Assembly: GCA_019410665.1 (NCBI GenBank)
Contig: DXSD01000049.1
Coordinates: 1 to 14,802 of the forward strand
From: Fusobacterium sp.
Lineage (GTDB): Bacteria > Fusobacteriota > Fusobacteriia > Fusobacteriales > Fusobacteriaceae
Reading direction: 5' to 3'
Length of the DNA: 14,802 nucleotides
Shown here: positions 1 to 6,262 of the stretch, in pieces
How positions within the stretch are numbered: position 1 is the stretch's first letter
How the letters are laid out: the number at the start of each line of letters is the position of its first letter
Notes under the pieces: model-generated
Told to the model about the DNA's origin: nothing
Database searches by the model: none
The model's input: the letters and a program-made list of their open reading frames with translations, nothing else
Made by a program: the position numbers and the translations under genes

Positions 1-34
1 TCTTCGTCATTCTTGAAGTTTATTATCTATTCTA

Positions 35-195
35 GAAAATTTCTTAAATTGAAATTGGGATAATAAAAGAGTAAAGGAAAAGGAAAAAAATTTACTGTAA
101 TGAGCATTGCGTAAGCACTAGCGATTGGAAGTAAACTTTTTTCCTTTTATATTATTAAATATTTTTACTTTTTGATTTCAATTTAAGAATTTGCA
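35..195. repeat. Long imperfect palindrome downstream of the ECF sigma cassette
   Basis: Two arm pairs are visible. The outer arms, 41-55 and 175-189, are perfect 15-bp inverted repeats (TTCTTAAATTGAAAT and its complement); a one-base bulge lets them extend weakly to about 35 and 195. The inner arms, 78-96 and 130-148, match over 19 bp with one mismatch, which becomes a G-U pair in a minus-strand RNA. The stretch between the arm pairs is AT-rich and only loosely complementary. The central loop (97-129) is less AT-rich and contains TGC-GTAA-GCA, a small GNRA-type hairpin on the plus strand. The element begins seven bases after the stop codon of the last gene, so it would form the 3' end of that transcript. 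It could be a terminator, since the inner arms carry A and T tracts suited to either direction, a structured or stabilising 3' UTR, or a MITE-like insertion. The sequence does not decide between these. No gene is supported in 1-201. Confidence 0.7.
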
Positions 196-201
196 ACAGC
201 C

Positions 202-603
202 TCATTTAGGTATATTTAATCTTCTAATAGCCATATCTCTAGCTTTTATATATTGATCTTGAGATATATATTTTTGCATCTCTATCTGACTTCTTATTCT
301 ATCTTTTAAAATACTAGCTTCTATATCTCCAATTTTATCAAAAATAACATCTATTTTATCTAAATTTGCTTCTGGTCCCTCTAGAACATATTTGTTAACT
401 TCTAACTCTAACTGTTTTTTTTCTAATATAAGCATCTTATAATTTGTACTTACTTTACTTACCATCATCTTAGCCTTCTCTATATTCTCAGGACTTACAC
501 CAACTTTTAAAAGATCTTCATCTGATACAATTCCAAGCCCTTCAGAAGCTAAAATCATAGATGAGCATAACACCATCGTAATAAAACCAAATATTTTTCT
601 CAT
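202..603 (-). CDS. Exported small helical protein, CpxP/ZraP/CnrX-like
   Basis: Predicted periplasmic protein of 133 residues. Residues 1-20 form a signal peptide (MRK start, hydrophobic core, likely cleavage near ILA-SEG). The cysteine at 13 does not sit in a convincing lipobox. The mature part is charged and almost wholly helical, with a long heptad-like stretch over roughly 45-130. A C-terminal R-x-x-S-Q-I-E-M-Q-K-Y-I-S-Q-D-Q-Y pattern recalls the 'ir.iLTPEQ' region of small periplasmic stress and metal sensors (CpxP, Spy, ZraP, CnrX). That likeness is by pattern only, and no His-rich metal site is seen. The ATG at 603 follows GAGGAG with six bases between. The gene starts 12 bases after the stop of the single-TM protein and is third in the sigma factor cassette. 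A sensor or chaperone role in envelope stress is inferred from this context. Confidence 0.7.
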   Translation of the reverse strand: MRKIFGFITMVLCSSMILASEGLGIVSDEDLLKVGVSPENIEKAKMMVSKVSTNYKMLILEKKQLELEVNKYVLEGPEANLDKIDVIFDKIGDIEASILKDRIRSQIEMQKYISQDQYIKARDMAIRRLNIPK

Positions 604-615
604 TACTACTCCTCA

Positions 616-936
616 CTAAATTTGTGTATCTAATCCAAAAAGTTCATCTGTACTGAGTTCAACTTTTTTGTCATCAAAGAAATTATTACTAAAAAAATGT
701 TCCATAGAGATATCAACTTTTTTTCTATCAAAAGTTGAAGCCCCTTTATTAACAACAAAGTTAACTGTTGATTCCATAGGAATATCTTGCATTATTGTTT
801 GATAAGTAGAACTTGTAAAAACCCCTAGAAAAAACAGAGATAGGGAAAATAGTGATTTTCTCTTATTCTTTCTCTTCTCCTCTTCAAATAACTCTTTATA
901 AATATTCGCTTTAACTCTATCCTTTGGTGATACCAT
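616..936 (-). CDS. Single-TM protein, candidate anti-sigma factor
   Basis: A 106-residue protein with no family I can name securely. Residues 1-27 are highly charged and helical (KELFEEEKRKNKRK), 28-44 form one hydrophobic segment, and the rest should lie outside the membrane (N-in by the positive-inside rule). The outer part ends in two related 14-residue units, 70-83 (DRKKVDISMEHFFS) and 88-101 (DDKKVELSTDELFG). The ATG at 936 is one base from the sigma factor stop codon, and its ribosome site GGGAGGA lies inside that gene, so translation is probably coupled. Small proteins with a short cytosolic helix and one TM segment encoded right after an ECF sigma gene are often anti-sigma factors (CnrY is an example of about this size). 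That role is inferred here from position and topology, with no recognisable zinc-binding anti-sigma motif. Confidence 0.7.
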   Translation of the reverse strand: MVSPKDRVKANIYKELFEEEKRKNKRKSLFSLSLFFLGVFTSSTYQTIMQDIPMESTVNFVVNKGASTFDRKKVDISMEHFFSNNFFDDKKVELSTDELFGLDTQI

Positions 937-937
937 A

Positions 938-1387
938 TCAATTTCCTCCCATATCCTTAATTGCTTTATAATATATGGATTTTATCGTTGAAATATTTAT
1001 ATTTTTCATCTCAGCTATCTCCTTCAGTTTATATCCATATATATCTTTTAAAATTACAATCTCTCTCTCCTTTGGTGCTAAAAGCTTCAACCTCTCCTCT
1101 AAAAGAATTGAAGTATTAACATCATTAGTATCCTCTAGCATTAAAATCTCTTCATTTATATCTAGCTCTATCTTTCTTTTTCTAAAGAAATCATAAATTT
1201 TATTTATTGCAATCTTATATATCCAAGTATATATGTTACTCTCTGAACGAAAACTTTTTAAGTTTCTATAGACACTCATAAAAACTTCCTGAGATATGTC
1301 TTCAGCATCTTCAGGATTTTTTACTACTCCTAAAACTTTGTAATATATCCTATCAAAATACTCTTCGAAAATCTCATCAAAGTCCAT
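938..1387 (-). CDS. rpoE: ECF-family RNA polymerase sigma factor
   Basis: Group IV (extracytoplasmic function) sigma factor, 149 residues from the chosen start. Region 2 covers about 6-72 and carries the typical DAEDISQEVF helix (27-36), followed by the -10 recognition stretch (NIYTWIYKIAINK). Region 4 covers about 95-145, with the APKEREIVILKDIYGYKLKEIA helix-turn-helix pattern and a TIKS recognition helix. Region 3 is missing, as usual for this class. An upstream GTG at 1402 is in frame but has no ribosome site. The ATG at 1387 is preceded by GAGGG at a spacing of about eight bases, and that site lies inside the longer frame, so 1387 is preferred. The gene is followed at one base by the TM protein and then by the exported helical protein, and has an ECF-type promoter candidate upstream. 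An envelope-stress role is likely; the exact regulon is not visible. The symbol is used loosely for an ECF sigma. Confidence 0.88.
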   Translation of the reverse strand: MDFDEIFEEYFDRIYYKVLGVVKNPEDAEDISQEVFMSVYRNLKSFRSESNIYTWIYKIAINKIYDFFRKRKIELDINEEILMLEDTNDVNTSILLEERLKLLAPKEREIVILKDIYGYKLKEIAEMKNINISTIKSIYYKAIKDMGGN

Positions 1388-1415
1388 TAAATTTACCCTC
1401 ACATTTTTTTATAAT

Positions 1416-1448
1416 ATTTAGACGAAATCTTTGAGAAAAAAGTTTAAA
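1416..1448 (-). promoter_or_regulatory. ECF-type promoter candidate for the sigma factor cassette
   Basis: On the minus strand a TTTAAAC -35 element (1448-1442) is separated by exactly 17 bases from CGTCTAAAT (1424-1416). The AAC and CGTC cores and the spacing are those of ECF promoters in general. Transcription would begin near 1410, leaving about 22 bases before the ATG at 1387. This suggests that the sigma factor drives its own gene, which is common for this class. The match is by eye to the general ECF pattern; the specific consensus of this sigma factor is not known to me from the sequence. Confidence 0.5.
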
Positions 1449-1457
1449 ATTTCCCAC

Positions 1458-2507
1458 TTAATTATTCTTTTCATCCTCTAGTATCATCTTTTTTAACTCT
1501 GGAAGTATCTCTTCTTCATTGACTTTTTTAACTATTTTCCCTTTCTTGAAAAGAACTCCTACTCCTTTTCCCCCAGCAACTCCATAATCAGCTTCTCTAG
1601 CTTCTCCTGGTCCATTTACAACACAGCCCATAACAGCTATCTTTATCTTTCTTTTCTCAGTTTCAAACTCTTTTTCAACTTTTTTAGCCAGCCCTATTAA
1701 GTCAATCTCAGTTCTACCACAAGTAGGACAAGATACAATCTCCACTCCAGCCTCTACTAATCCTAAAACTTTCAATATCTCCCTAGCAACTTTTATCTCT
1801 TCTACTGGATCTTCAGTTAAAGATACTCTTATTGTATCTCCAATTCCATCAACTAATAAAGAGCCTATTCCTATAGCAGATTTTACTGTCCCTTGAAAAG
1901 CTGTTCCAGCTTCTGTCACTCCAAGATGTAGTGGATAATCAACAAGTTTACTTATCTTTCTATAAGCTTCTACCATCATCTTTACATTACTAGCTTTTAA
2001 AGAGATAACTATATCATTAAAACCAAACTTTTCTAGCAAATTGACGTGGTACATAGCACTCTCTACCATTCCATCAACAGTAGGTTTTCCATACTTTTCT
2101 AGAATATGTTTTTCAATTGAACCAGAGTTTACTCCTATTCTTATAGGGATATTTTTCTCTTTTGCTTTTTCTACAACAGCTTTAATATTTTCATCAGATC
2201 CTATATTTCCAGGATTTATTCTAAGTTTATCTATTCCATTCTCTATAGCTAACAGTGCTAACTTATAATCAAAATGAATATCTGCACAAAGAGGGAGATT
2301 AACTCTCTTTTTTATCTCCCCAATAGCTTTAGCTGCTTCCTCATTATTTATTGTCATTCTTACTAACTGACAACCAACAGCTTCCAATTTTTTTATTTGA
2401 TTAACAGTTGATTCTACATCACTTGTTGTAGTATTAGTCATAGATTGTATAACTACTGGATTTCCTCCACCTATTAAAAGGTTTCCTACTTTAATTACTC
2501 TACTCAT
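1458..2507 (-). CDS. ispG: 4-hydroxy-3-methylbut-2-enyl diphosphate synthase (IspG/GcpE)
   Basis: Iron-sulfur enzyme of the MEP isoprenoid pathway; it reductively converts methylerythritol cyclodiphosphate to HMBPP in the cytosol. The N-terminal TIM-barrel part opens with the family signature IGGGNPVVIQSMTNT (12-26). The C-terminal domain holds the three cluster cysteines, C260 and C263 in CPTCGRTE and C295 in GCVVNGPGEAREAD, and the conserved E302 that acts as the fourth ligand in the family. At 349 residues it has the usual bacterial length, without the extra domain of the plant type. The ATG at 2507 follows GAGGG and begins 12 bases after the stop of the M23 hydrolase, so it is the last gene of the miaB-rho unit. 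No terminator is seen between it and the sigma factor gene, so some read-through is possible. Confidence 0.97.
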   Translation of the reverse strand: MSRVIKVGNLLIGGGNPVVIQSMTNTTTSDVESTVNQIKKLEAVGCQLVRMTINNEEAAKAIGEIKKRVNLPLCADIHFDYKLALLAIENGIDKLRINPGNIGSDENIKAVVEKAKEKNIPIRIGVNSGSIEKHILEKYGKPTVDGMVESAMYHVNLLEKFGFNDIVISLKASNVKMMVEAYRKISKLVDYPLHLGVTEAGTAFQGTVKSAIGIGSLLVDGIGDTIRVSLTEDPVEEIKVAREILKVLGLVEAGVEIVSCPTCGRTEIDLIGLAKKVEKEFETEKRKIKIAVMGCVVNGPGEAREADYGVAGGKGVGVLFKKGKIVKKVNEEEILPELKKMILEDEKNN

Positions 2508-2519
2508 ATCTATCCCTCA

Positions 2520-3512
2520 CTATTTTGACTTAGGCATATATTTCATAGCATTCATTATTTTGCCATTTTTTCTTAATTCAAAATGAAGATGTGGTCCTGT
2601 TACTCTTCCACTCTGTCCTGTTTTTCCTATTAGCTCTCCAGTTTTAACATATTGCCCTTTTCTGACACCTATTTTATCCAGATGAGCATATCTAGTCTCA
2701 TAACCACCACTATGTTTTATTATAATTATTTTTCCATAACCATTCATTGTTCCTGCAAAGGTTACTTTTCCCTCTTTAGATGCATAAAGAGGTATAAAGC
2801 GTGCTCTTAAATCAACTCCTGCATGATATATATATCTTTTTAAAACAGGATGGTATCTATTTCCTTGAGGACTTGTTATTCCTGTATATTTTATTGGCAT
2901 TATAAACCCTAAGTTACTTCTATTATCAGCATTTGGGCTTCTCGTTCCTAAGTATCTTGATACATTTGGATCTTTTATATATAAAGTATCTCCTACTTGA
3001 ACAATATCACTTGTCAATTTATTTACTTTCTTTATACTCTCCACTTCAACTTTAAACAGATCAGCTATTTTACTTAGTGAATCTCCCTTTGCTACCTTAT
3101 AAAAAATACCATTTCCTGTTAAAACTGTTAATTTTTGTCCTATCTTTAAATTATTAGCAGATACTCCTGGATTATTTGCCATTAAAACACTTAATCCCAT
3201 TCCGTTAGCTTCTGCAATCTCCGATAGAGTATCTCCCTTTTTAACTACGTAAACTTTTTTTTCTGGTATACCATCCTCTTCCTCAACTACTATATCTGGT
3301 CCCTCTTGTGATCTATCAAATGAGTACTCCTTTACAAAAGTATAAAAATTATCCTTTTGTACCTCCCAACCACCTGTTTCTATAGCTCCTTCTTCATAGT
3401 AATCAGTGAATTTAGATAAATCTACAACTTCAGTTTTAAAAGGATTTCCTATTACTATACCTACATAAAAGGCAGTAATTAATATTAATAGTATAGCTAT
3501 CTTATTTTTCAT
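2520..3512 (-). CDS. Membrane-anchored LysM/M23 peptidoglycan hydrolase
   Basis: Predicted envelope zinc endopeptidase, or a regulator of amidases, of 330 residues. Residues 4-22 form an N-terminal TM anchor or signal; there is no cysteine for lipidation. Two LysM peptidoglycan-binding repeats follow at about 87-130 (VYVVKKGDTLSEIA) and 137-179 (FYKVAKGDSLSKIA). The M23 domain covers about 205-325. By comparison with LytM, H230 and D234 (YHAGVDL) and H310 (HLHF) would bind zinc, with H277 (YAHLD) and H308 as catalytic histidines. All are present, so it is probably active rather than a degenerate NlpD/EnvC-type activator. The ATG at 3512 is preceded by AGGAGTAGGAG and overlaps the end of rho by 11 bases. 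This is an unusual partner for rho and suggests shared transcription rather than shared function. Confidence 0.93.
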   Translation of the reverse strand: MKNKIAILLILITAFYVGIVIGNPFKTEVVDLSKFTDYYEEGAIETGGWEVQKDNFYTFVKEYSFDRSQEGPDIVVEEEDGIPEKKVYVVKKGDTLSEIAEANGMGLSVLMANNPGVSANNLKIGQKLTVLTGNGIFYKVAKGDSLSKIADLFKVEVESIKKVNKLTSDIVQVGDTLYIKDPNVSRYLGTRSPNADNRSNLGFIMPIKYTGITSPQGNRYHPVLKRYIYHAGVDLRARFIPLYASKEGKVTFAGTMNGYGKIIIIKHSGGYETRYAHLDKIGVRKGQYVKTGELIGKTGQSGRVTGPHLHFELRKNGKIMNAMKYMPKSK

Positions 3513-4749
3513 CTCCTACTCCTTTTTCAAACTGCTCTAACATATCTTTATTACTATCAGTACTTTTTAGAGTATCTACTAATCTTTTTAAACTCTCTGC
3601 TTTATCAAATTTTGAAAGATGCCTTCTTATCTTCCAAATTAACTCCAATTCTTTTTTAGGAATTAATAGCTCCTCTTTTCTTGTTCCAGAACGTTGAATA
3701 TCAATAGCTGGGAACAATCTTAGCTCAGCTAAATTTCTATCTAAGTGAATATCACAGTTACCAGTTGATTTAAACTCTTCATATATTATATCATCCATCT
3801 TACTTCCTGTATCTACAAGTACTGTTGCTATTATTGTAAGGCTTCCTCCACCTCTTATATTTCTAGCTGTTCCAAAAAAGTTTTTTGGATAATATAGAGC
3901 AGTAGGATCTATTCCTCCAGAGATTAATTTTCCACTTGAAGGCATAACTATATTATAAGCTCTAGCAAGTCTTGTTAAAGAATCCATAAGTATAACTACA
4001 TTCTCTCCATTTTCAACTTTTCTTTTAGCTCTCTCTAATATACTTTCTGTTACCTTTATATGATTTTTTGGATCCTCATCAAAAGTTGAAGCAAAAACCT
4101 GTGCTCCTATAACTGTTTCCTTTATATCTGTAACCTCTTCTGGTCTTTCATCTATCAGTAAAATCCAAACCTCTACATCTTTGCTATTTTTCATAATAGA
4201 ATTAGCTATATTACTTATAAGCATAGTTTTTCCAGCTTTAGGTGGGGCAATTATTAACGCCCTCTGACCTCTACCTATTGGAGCTACTAAATCTATTATC
4301 CTTCCAGATATATTCCTACTATCTGTTTCTAATCTAAATTTTTCAGTGGGATATGCTGGAATAAGTTCTTCAAAAGGTACTCTTGCTTCAGCTGCTTCCA
4401 ATGTACTATCATTTACTAAAAGCACTTTTTTAAGAGCATAGTTTTTCTCATCCCCAGAAGGCTCTCTTACCTCTCCTACGACTATATCTTCTGTTCTTAG
4501 CTTAAATTTTCTAACTTGAGAAGCAGATACATATATATCTTTCTCCACACTTGTTCCTCTTAAAAATCCATATCCATCTGGTAAAACCTCTAAAGTTCCC
4601 CAGGCAATGTCAGTATTTTCTTTATTTTTTATATCCTCTTCTATTAATTCCTTCAATTCATTTTTCTTTATTCCAGCTTTTAATTTTAATCCAAGTTGCT
4701 TTCCTATCTCCAATAGCTCCTTTAAAAGAAACTTATCCAATCTATCCAT
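3502..4749 (-). CDS. rho: Transcription termination factor Rho
   Basis: Hexameric RNA-dependent ATPase that terminates transcription. The chosen form has 415 residues. Residues 1-45 are the helical N-terminal domain. The cold-shock-like RNA-binding domain lies at about 48-115, with the DGYGFLR motif at 58-64. The RecA-type motor follows, with Walker A APPKAGKT (168-175), Walker B VILMDS (252-257) and the secondary RNA-binding segments around GGSLTIIATVLVDTGSKMDD and STGNCDIHLDR. No large N-terminal insertion, such as occurs in some actinobacterial and Bacteroides Rho proteins, is present. An in-frame GTG at 4755 lies inside the GAGGTGG ribosome site, so the ATG at 4749, five bases beyond GAGG, is preferred. 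The miaB stop lies 21 bases upstream. The 3' end overlaps the hydrolase gene by 11 bases, which implies translational coupling. Confidence 0.97.
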   Translation of the reverse strand: MDRLDKFLLKELLEIGKQLGLKLKAGIKKNELKELIEEDIKNKENTDIAWGTLEVLPDGYGFLRGTSVEKDIYVSASQVRKFKLRTEDIVVGEVREPSGDEKNYALKKVLLVNDSTLEAAEARVPFEELIPAYPTEKFRLETDSRNISGRIIDLVAPIGRGQRALIIAPPKAGKTMLISNIANSIMKNSKDVEVWILLIDERPEEVTDIKETVIGAQVFASTFDEDPKNHIKVTESILERAKRKVENGENVVILMDSLTRLARAYNIVMPSSGKLISGGIDPTALYYPKNFFGTARNIRGGGSLTIIATVLVDTGSKMDDIIYEEFKSTGNCDIHLDRNLAELRLFPAIDIQRSGTRKEELLIPKKELELIWKIRRHLSKFDKAESLKRLVDTLKSTDSNKDMLEQFEKGVGDEK

Positions 4750-4770
4750 ATCCACCTCGATATTTTTATA

Positions 4771-6084
4771 TTATTCTTCTACAATATCTCCATATAGAGT
4801 CCAAGTTTTACAATCATTTATCTTTACATTTACAAATGTTCCCTCTAAAGATTTATCTCCTTTAAAAAGAACTATTTTATTTGTTGAAGTTCTACCACTT
4901 AAAACCTCTTTATTTTTCTTACTTTCTCCCTCTACTAATACTCTTTCAACTTTCCCTAAATAAGTTTTACTCTCTGCTAAGGAACATGCATTTTGCACTT
5001 CAATTAATCTTTGAAGTCTATCTTTCTTCACTTTATCATCTATTTGATTCTCCATAGTTGCTGCCTTTGTACCTTTTCTTATAGAGTACATAAACATGAA
5101 ACTATTTTCAAATTGAATCTGTCTAACTACATCTAAAGTATCTTGGAAATCCTCTTCTGTTTCTCCTGGGAATCCAACTATAATATCTGCTGTTAAAGCT
5201 ACTCCTGGGATTCTTTCCTTTATTTTATTAGCTAAAGCTATGTACTGCTCCTTTGTATATCCTCTATTCATAGCTTTTAAAACTCTACTTGATCCAGCTT
5301 GTAATGGTAAATGTAAAGATCTTGCTATCTTTTCATTTTTAGCAATTACATCTATTACTTCATCAGTAAAATCTCTAGGATGTGGAGATACAAATCTAAC
5401 TATAAAATCTCCCTCTACTTTACAAATCTCCTCTAATAATCTTGCAAAGTTATCCCCATTTTTAAACTCTTTTCCATAAGAGTTTACATTTTGACCAAGT
5501 AGTATTATCTCTTTATATCCCTTTGCTACATATTGTCTAACATCATGTAAAATCTCTTCCATAGGAACAGATCTCTCTCTTCCTCTTACATATGGCACTA
5601 TACAGTAAGCACAGAAGTTATTACATCCATAAGTTATTGATATTGAAGCTGTCTTTTTAGAGTCAAAGTCAGCATCTAATCTTGGCGGTAAATCATCTTC
5701 ACAATCTGTAAATACAAGATGCTTTTCTACTCCATGCTCTATATCATCAATAGCTTGAGGAATTCTCCCTATATTTTGATTTCCCATAACAACATCTATT
5801 TGAGGAAACTTTTTAACAAGTTCAATTCCCTGCTCCTGAGCAAAACATCCAGTTACTCCTATTATCATTCCCTTTGTTTCTTTTATATATTTTAGTTCTC
5901 CTAATTTACCATATATCTGAGTGGCAGCTCCCTCTCTCACTGTACATGTGTTTAAAAAAGTAACATCTGATTCCTCTATATTATCAGTTATCTCATACCC
6001 CATATTCTGGAACATCTTTTTTATTTTTGCACTTTCATTTACATTCATTTGACAACCATAAGTTATGATTGAAGCTTTTTTCAC
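4771..6084 (-). CDS. miaB: tRNA-2-methylthio-N6-dimethylallyladenosine synthase (MiaB)
   Basis: Radical-SAM methylthiotransferase that adds a methylthio group to i6A37 in tRNAs reading UNN codons. From the chosen start it has 437 residues. The N-terminal UPF0004 domain holds the auxiliary cluster cysteines C11 (YGCQMN), C47 (NTCTVRE) and C80 (GVTGC). The radical-SAM domain carries CNNFCAYC with C154, C158 and C161. A TRAM RNA-binding domain occupies about 370-437. The NTCTVREGA and YGCQMN motifs favour MiaB over the related MtaB or RimO. An upstream in-frame TTG at 6105 would place the AGGAGGAG ribosome site inside the protein, so the GTG at 6084, just after that site, is taken as the start. 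It leads the miaB-rho-M23-ispG unit, and a promoter candidate lies about 75 bases upstream of the start. Confidence 0.95.
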   Translation of the reverse strand: MKKASIITYGCQMNVNESAKIKKMFQNMGYEITDNIEESDVTFLNTCTVREGAATQIYGKLGELKYIKETKGMIIGVTGCFAQEQGIELVKKFPQIDVVMGNQNIGRIPQAIDDIEHGVEKHLVFTDCEDDLPPRLDADFDSKKTASISITYGCNNFCAYCIVPYVRGRERSVPMEEILHDVRQYVAKGYKEIILLGQNVNSYGKEFKNGDNFARLLEEICKVEGDFIVRFVSPHPRDFTDEVIDVIAKNEKIARSLHLPLQAGSSRVLKAMNRGYTKEQYIALANKIKERIPGVALTADIIVGFPGETEEDFQDTLDVVRQIQFENSFMFMYSIRKGTKAATMENQIDDKVKKDRLQRLIEVQNACSLAESKTYLGKVERVLVEGESKKNKEVLSGRTSTNKIVLFKGDKSLEGTFVNVKINDCKTWTLYGDIVEE

Positions 6085-6158
6085 AATTTCTCCTCCTAAT
6101 CTCAATCTTTTATATTTTTAATCTCTATATATTTTAAGCTAAAAGAATCCATTTTATA

Positions 6159-6187
6159 ATTTTATCAGTTTTTTGAAATTTTTTCAA
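6159..6187 (-). promoter_or_regulatory. Sigma70-type promoter candidate for miaB-rho-M23-ispG
   Basis: On the minus strand TTGAAA (6187-6182) and TAAAAT (6164-6159) are separated by exactly 17 bases. It lies directly after the T tract of the upstream terminator and about 75 bases before the miaB start. A second -10-like hexamer, TATAAA, occurs a few bases on. The region is very AT-rich, so chance matches are easy; position and spacing make this the best candidate. Confidence 0.5.
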
Positions 6188-6189
6188 AC

Positions 6190-6229
6190 AAAAAAAGATA
6201 AACTTTGAGATTAAATCTCAAAGTCTATC
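6190..6229 (-). terminator. Rho-independent terminator of the lysine fermentation operon
   Basis: In the minus-strand RNA, bases 6229-6215 pair with 6211-6197 to form a 15-bp stem closed by a three-base loop. It contains a perfect 10-bp core (ACTTTGAGAT and its complement), one G-U pair, and an outer GATA/TATC. The stem runs straight into seven U residues (6196-6190). It lies 33 bases beyond the kamE stop, where an operon end is expected. The plus strand has no comparable T tract, so it works in one direction. Confidence 0.93.
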
Positions 6230-6262
6230 CTTTTGAATTATAGGTTATGGCATGTAAAACTG

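Noticed and set aside
1..63. Frame open on the plus strand from the window edge to TAA at 61-63, possibly the tail of a convergent gene
   Set aside because: Only 20 codons, with no recognisable protein, and it runs into the palindrome arm; an open stretch of this length is expected by chance.
938..1402. GTG at 1402 as the start of the sigma factor
   Set aside because: No ribosome site precedes it, while GAGGG inside the extension is well placed for the ATG at 1387.
1403..1457. Intrinsic terminator between ispG and the sigma factor gene
   Set aside because: A T-rich run is present on the minus strand, but only about four bases of complementarity precede it; no credible stem.
4551..4963. Long plus-strand open frames opposite rho and miaB (and similar ones opposite kamC, ispG and others)
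   Set aside because: They lie wholly inside well-supported minus-strand genes, have composition typical of complement reading (rich in S, F, I, L), and lack ribosome sites.
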